64,000 nucleotides of DNA from Chitinophaga sp. E66 (GTDB lineage: Bacteria; Bacteroidota; Bacteroidia; Chitinophagales; Chitinophagaceae): the NCBI GenBank assembly GCA_019285755.1, contig CP079103.1:2666001-2730000 (forward strand), in the 5' to 3' direction. Shown piece after piece: positions 61,716 to 64,000 of the stretch (position 1 is its first letter; each line of letters starts with the position of its first letter). A program made the translations under genes and the position numbers. The notes under the pieces were generated by a model. It saw nothing but the letters and a program-made list of their open reading frames with translations. It was not told the origin of the DNA and made no database searches.

Positions 61716-63233
61716 ATGAGATTACAATTAAACCCAAAACTGACCCTTATTGCCTTGTTACTGCTGCCTGTCTTTGTTTGCGCCCAATCTAACACGACTG
61801 CCCTGAAGTCAGGGACGGCCATGGTTACCGGCGAAATATCGATCCCTGAAGCTTTTCAAAAGACAGCGTCGGATTGCGAATAATCATCCCGCATCCATTT
61901 ACCGGAGAGAGCAAGTCGTATAAAACGCTGACCGGAAAGGACGGGCGATTCAGCCTACAGGTCAACACGCAGACAAACATCAGCAGATGTATTATCCAGA
62001 CCGACCTGAACGAGGGCGTATGGGCTACCGTTTTCATAAAAAATGGTGAAGAAAACACGATGTACCTGCGATATACAAAAGACCGAATGATTGACAGCAT
62101 CAGTATCAGTGAAAGCGCCGGGTTCCCGGAAGAAGACCTGTTGGCCGGTTTTCAAAAGTTCGAAATGTTGCTGTCCAGCAAAACAGACAGGCCGAAAGTA
62201 AAACTGTATGATAAATCCTTCGCTTTTTACGCAGACGACGCCGTTAAAACCATGCAGGAGCGTAAAACAATTCTGAAGCAGCCGCCCTGGTTGTCCGAAG
62301 AAATGCAGCAACTCGTGTATCGGGACTATGAACTGGCGATGTATGCCAGCTTCATACTTGATTACCGGAATTCGCTCATCAGGAACTATCTCAACACCAA
62401 TAATCAGCAATCTCCCGACAGCGCCGATATCTACACGCCGGTACGCGCGGATTACAAAGTATTGAAAACGCTCGACCTGAATGATCCGCAAATTGTTCTT
62501 TGTTTTACCTATGGCGATTTTGTGCGCGAACTGCTACTGAACAAAACCATGAATATTCCCCGGATAGGCGAAACTCCAGTTGCCAAATGGGCCAGGGAGG
62601 CGAAGGCATTCCTGTCTCCATTGATCGGATCAGACAAGGGTATGTTTTATGATATGCTTGTCGGCAATGCTTATGCCCTGCAATTCGACCTGGAGCTGCA
62701 ACCCTTGTCGCCCCGGCAGATCGCCAACATCCAGTCATATTACAAAGGTGGTGATATGGAAAACTGTTGCTGCGGAGAAACGATGAAATCCTGCCATCGG
62801 CACGGGCAAAAGAAAACCTGAAAGTGAACCATACGCCCGAGGTGCCGAATGACGCACTGATGAGCGCCATTGTTTCAAGATACAAGGGCAAAGCCGTGGT
62901 CATGGATTTCTGGGCCACGTGCGGCCCCTGCCTCGAGGCGATCGTACAATCCAGAGATTTCAAAAAGCAACTGTCCGGCAAAGATGTGGCATTCGTGTAT
63001 GTCAGCGGCCCTTCGTCCCCGAAAACACAATGGGAATACCATATTCAAGGCATTGGGGAGAACAATACTACCTGACCAAAGCGCAGTGGGAATACATCAC
63101 GGAAAAATACGATTTCACCGGCATTCCGACTTACATGCTGTTCGACAAGCAGGGCGAGCCCTTCAAACTGTTTACCGGTTACCCCGGGAACGATACCATG
63201 CAAAAACTAATCAGGGAGGCGATGGGAGAGTGA
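61716..63233 (+). CDS. TlpA-like thiol-disulfide oxidoreductase with long N-terminal domain
   Basis: About 505 residues. Signal peptide (LTLIALLLLPVFVCAQ), a beta domain (VRIIIPHPFTGESKS, DGRFSLQVNTQTNISRCII), a helical middle domain of about 220 residues (AMYASFILDYRNSLIRNYLN) and a C-terminal thioredoxin fold with AVVMDFWATCGPCLEAIV, whose CGPC is the redox pair, and the cis-Pro loop FTGIPTYMLFDKQG. Frames break near 61875, 62765 and 63055. It acts in the periplasm, reducing or isomerising disulphides; the specific partner is unknown. Confidence 0.87.
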
Positions 63234-63295
63234 CCTGCTTTGGATTATCCGCCAATAACCCATAATTTAAGCGATCCCTTTTAAATGAAACCATC

Positions 63296-64000
63296 ATGCT
63301 AACTAAACTCAGACTCAGCCTGTTGATCCTGCTTACGCTCTGCATTTCCGCGCAGGCGCAGCATGGCAAAAAGGTACGCCTCTTTATTATCGGCAACAGC
63401 TTTTCACAGAATGCCGCAGACTTCCTGCCCCAGATTACCCATGAAGCAAAGATCAACCTGGAAATGGGCCGCGCCGAACTGGGCGGTTGCTCGCTGGAAA
63501 GGCACTGGAAGCTGGCGGAGTCCGGGGAAAAGGCCTACAAAGGCAAAGCCCTGCGGGAAATGCTGGCAGACGGAAAATGGGACATCGTGACCATCCAGCA
63601 ATACTCCCTGCTTTCCGGAGATTCCGCCACGTACGAGCCCTATGCCCGCAAGCTGGTAGATATGATCCGGACACTGCAACCCGGGGCAAAGATCTTCATT
63701 CACCAGATCTGGGCTTACAGGAACGATGCGGCGGCCTTCGGAAAAATCGATGGAGAACATCGGGCAAAGAGCGCGGAAGAGATGCACAAACACGTAAGGG
63801 CCGCCTATCACCAGGTAGCGGCAGACCTGGGACTGAGCATCATCCCCACGGGCGACGCCTTCCGGGCCATGGACGCCGATCCGCGCTGGCATTACAATAA
63901 AGACACCACTTACGATTTCAAGCACCCGAAACCCGGCCAGCTGCCCGATCAGACCAACTCCCTGCATATCGGGTATGTGTGGCGCGACGGCAAGCTGGTA
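63296..64000 (+). CDS. DUF4886 (SGNH-like) exported protein, 3' partial
   Basis: The first 235 residues; the gene runs off the window. Signal peptide LSLLILLTLCISAQAQ, then VRLFIIGNSFSQNAADFLPQ with the GNS block whose Ser is the likely nucleophile, IVTIQQYSLLSGDSATYEP, and IFIHQIWAYRND. These match DUF4886, SGNH-hydrolase-like proteins common in Bacteroidota and probably acting on glycans or esters outside the cytoplasm. It starts 62 bp after the TlpA-like gene on the same strand. Confidence 0.85.
   Translation, partial: MLTKLRLSLLILLTLCISAQAQHGKKVRLFIIGNSFSQNAADFLPQITHEAKINLEMGRAELGGCSLERHWKLAESGEKAYKGKALREMLADGKWDIVTIQQYSLLSGDSATYEPYARKLVDMIRTLQPGAKIFIHQIWAYRNDAAAFGKIDGEHRAKSAEEMHKHVRAAYHQVAADLGLSIIPTGDAFRAMDADPRWHYNKDTTYDFKHPKPGQLPDQTNSLHIGYVWRDGKLV

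Noticed and set aside
1..64000. rRNA, tRNA, riboswitch or prophage elements
   Set aside because: None was recognised on either strand; a covariance-model search would be needed to exclude small structured RNAs.

Overview
The window comes from a member of the Bacteroidota, most likely Chitinophagaceae (Chitinophaga or a close relative). The clues are Bacteroidota-type -7 promoter elements (TAnnTTTG) before many genes, a type IX secretion C-terminal sorting domain, several LytTR regulator / LytS-type kinase pairs, an outer-membrane beta-barrel family with a CarboxypepD_reg-like N-terminus, and Bacteroidota-restricted families of unknown function. No rRNA, tRNA, CRISPR array, insertion sequence or prophage was recognised.

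The strongest global signal is technical. About forty of under sixty protein genes are broken by single-base frame shifts while the protein continues in another frame. Where the missing base can be deduced, it is nearly always one base lost from a short homopolymer, often G or C. This looks like an unpolished long-read assembly. Broken genes are therefore given as whole loci, not as pseudogenes.

Layout. 1-2840: bacteriocin-type ABC exporter and HlyD adaptor. 2.9-8.0 kb: small ORF, DUF72 protein, exported protein, a chromate module (ChrB-domain/AraC fusion plus ChrA), exonuclease III and a DUF481 protein. 8.4-10.3 kb: lipid pair (acyltransferase and desaturase). 10.4-12.8 kb: DUF1223 thioredoxin-like protein, haem-binding/P460 cytochrome and a lipoprotein. 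12.9-14.6 kb: SDR, HxlR regulator and DoxX. 14.6-19.0 kb: two LytS/LytTR systems head to tail, then a VWA protein. 20.3-24.7 kb: a third LytTR pair divergent from an outer-membrane barrel protein. 24.7-31.8 kb is the accessory region: an immunity-like protein, an FMN reductase, a GHKL ATPase fused to a PD-(D/E)XK nuclease, a Bacteroidota orphan protein with an upstream 11-bp repeat array, a copper-binding four-helix protein, an SDR and an unknown protein. 31.9-44.5 kb: pyridoxal kinase, AAA ATPase, SPFH protein, cold-shock protein, two DHFR-like reductases, a T9SS-secreted protein, a DUF4091 protein, a phosphodiesterase, an FkbM methyltransferase and an S41 peptidase. 44.6-52.2 kb: a complete metal-efflux locus (OmpR regulator, HAMP kinase, TolC, adaptor, HME-RND pump). 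52.3-55.0 kb: AraC regulator, aldo/keto reductase and an orphan RluA N-terminal domain. 55.1-59.5 kb: two tandemly duplicated large lipoproteins preceded by a stand-alone LytTR protein. 59.6-60.5 kb: a second 11-bp repeat array with a second orphan protein. 60.6-64 kb: HAD phosphatase, TlpA-like protein and the start of a DUF4886 protein.

The most interesting candidates for undescribed biology are three. First, two unrelated-looking loci each place arrays of 11-bp units about 270 bp upstream of a member of a Bacteroidota orphan family with a shared N-terminal motif. Second, the solitary GHKL-nuclease fusion may be a one-gene defence system. Third, the duplicated lipoproteins share an AATAC-N10-GTATT operator next to a receiver-less LytTR protein.
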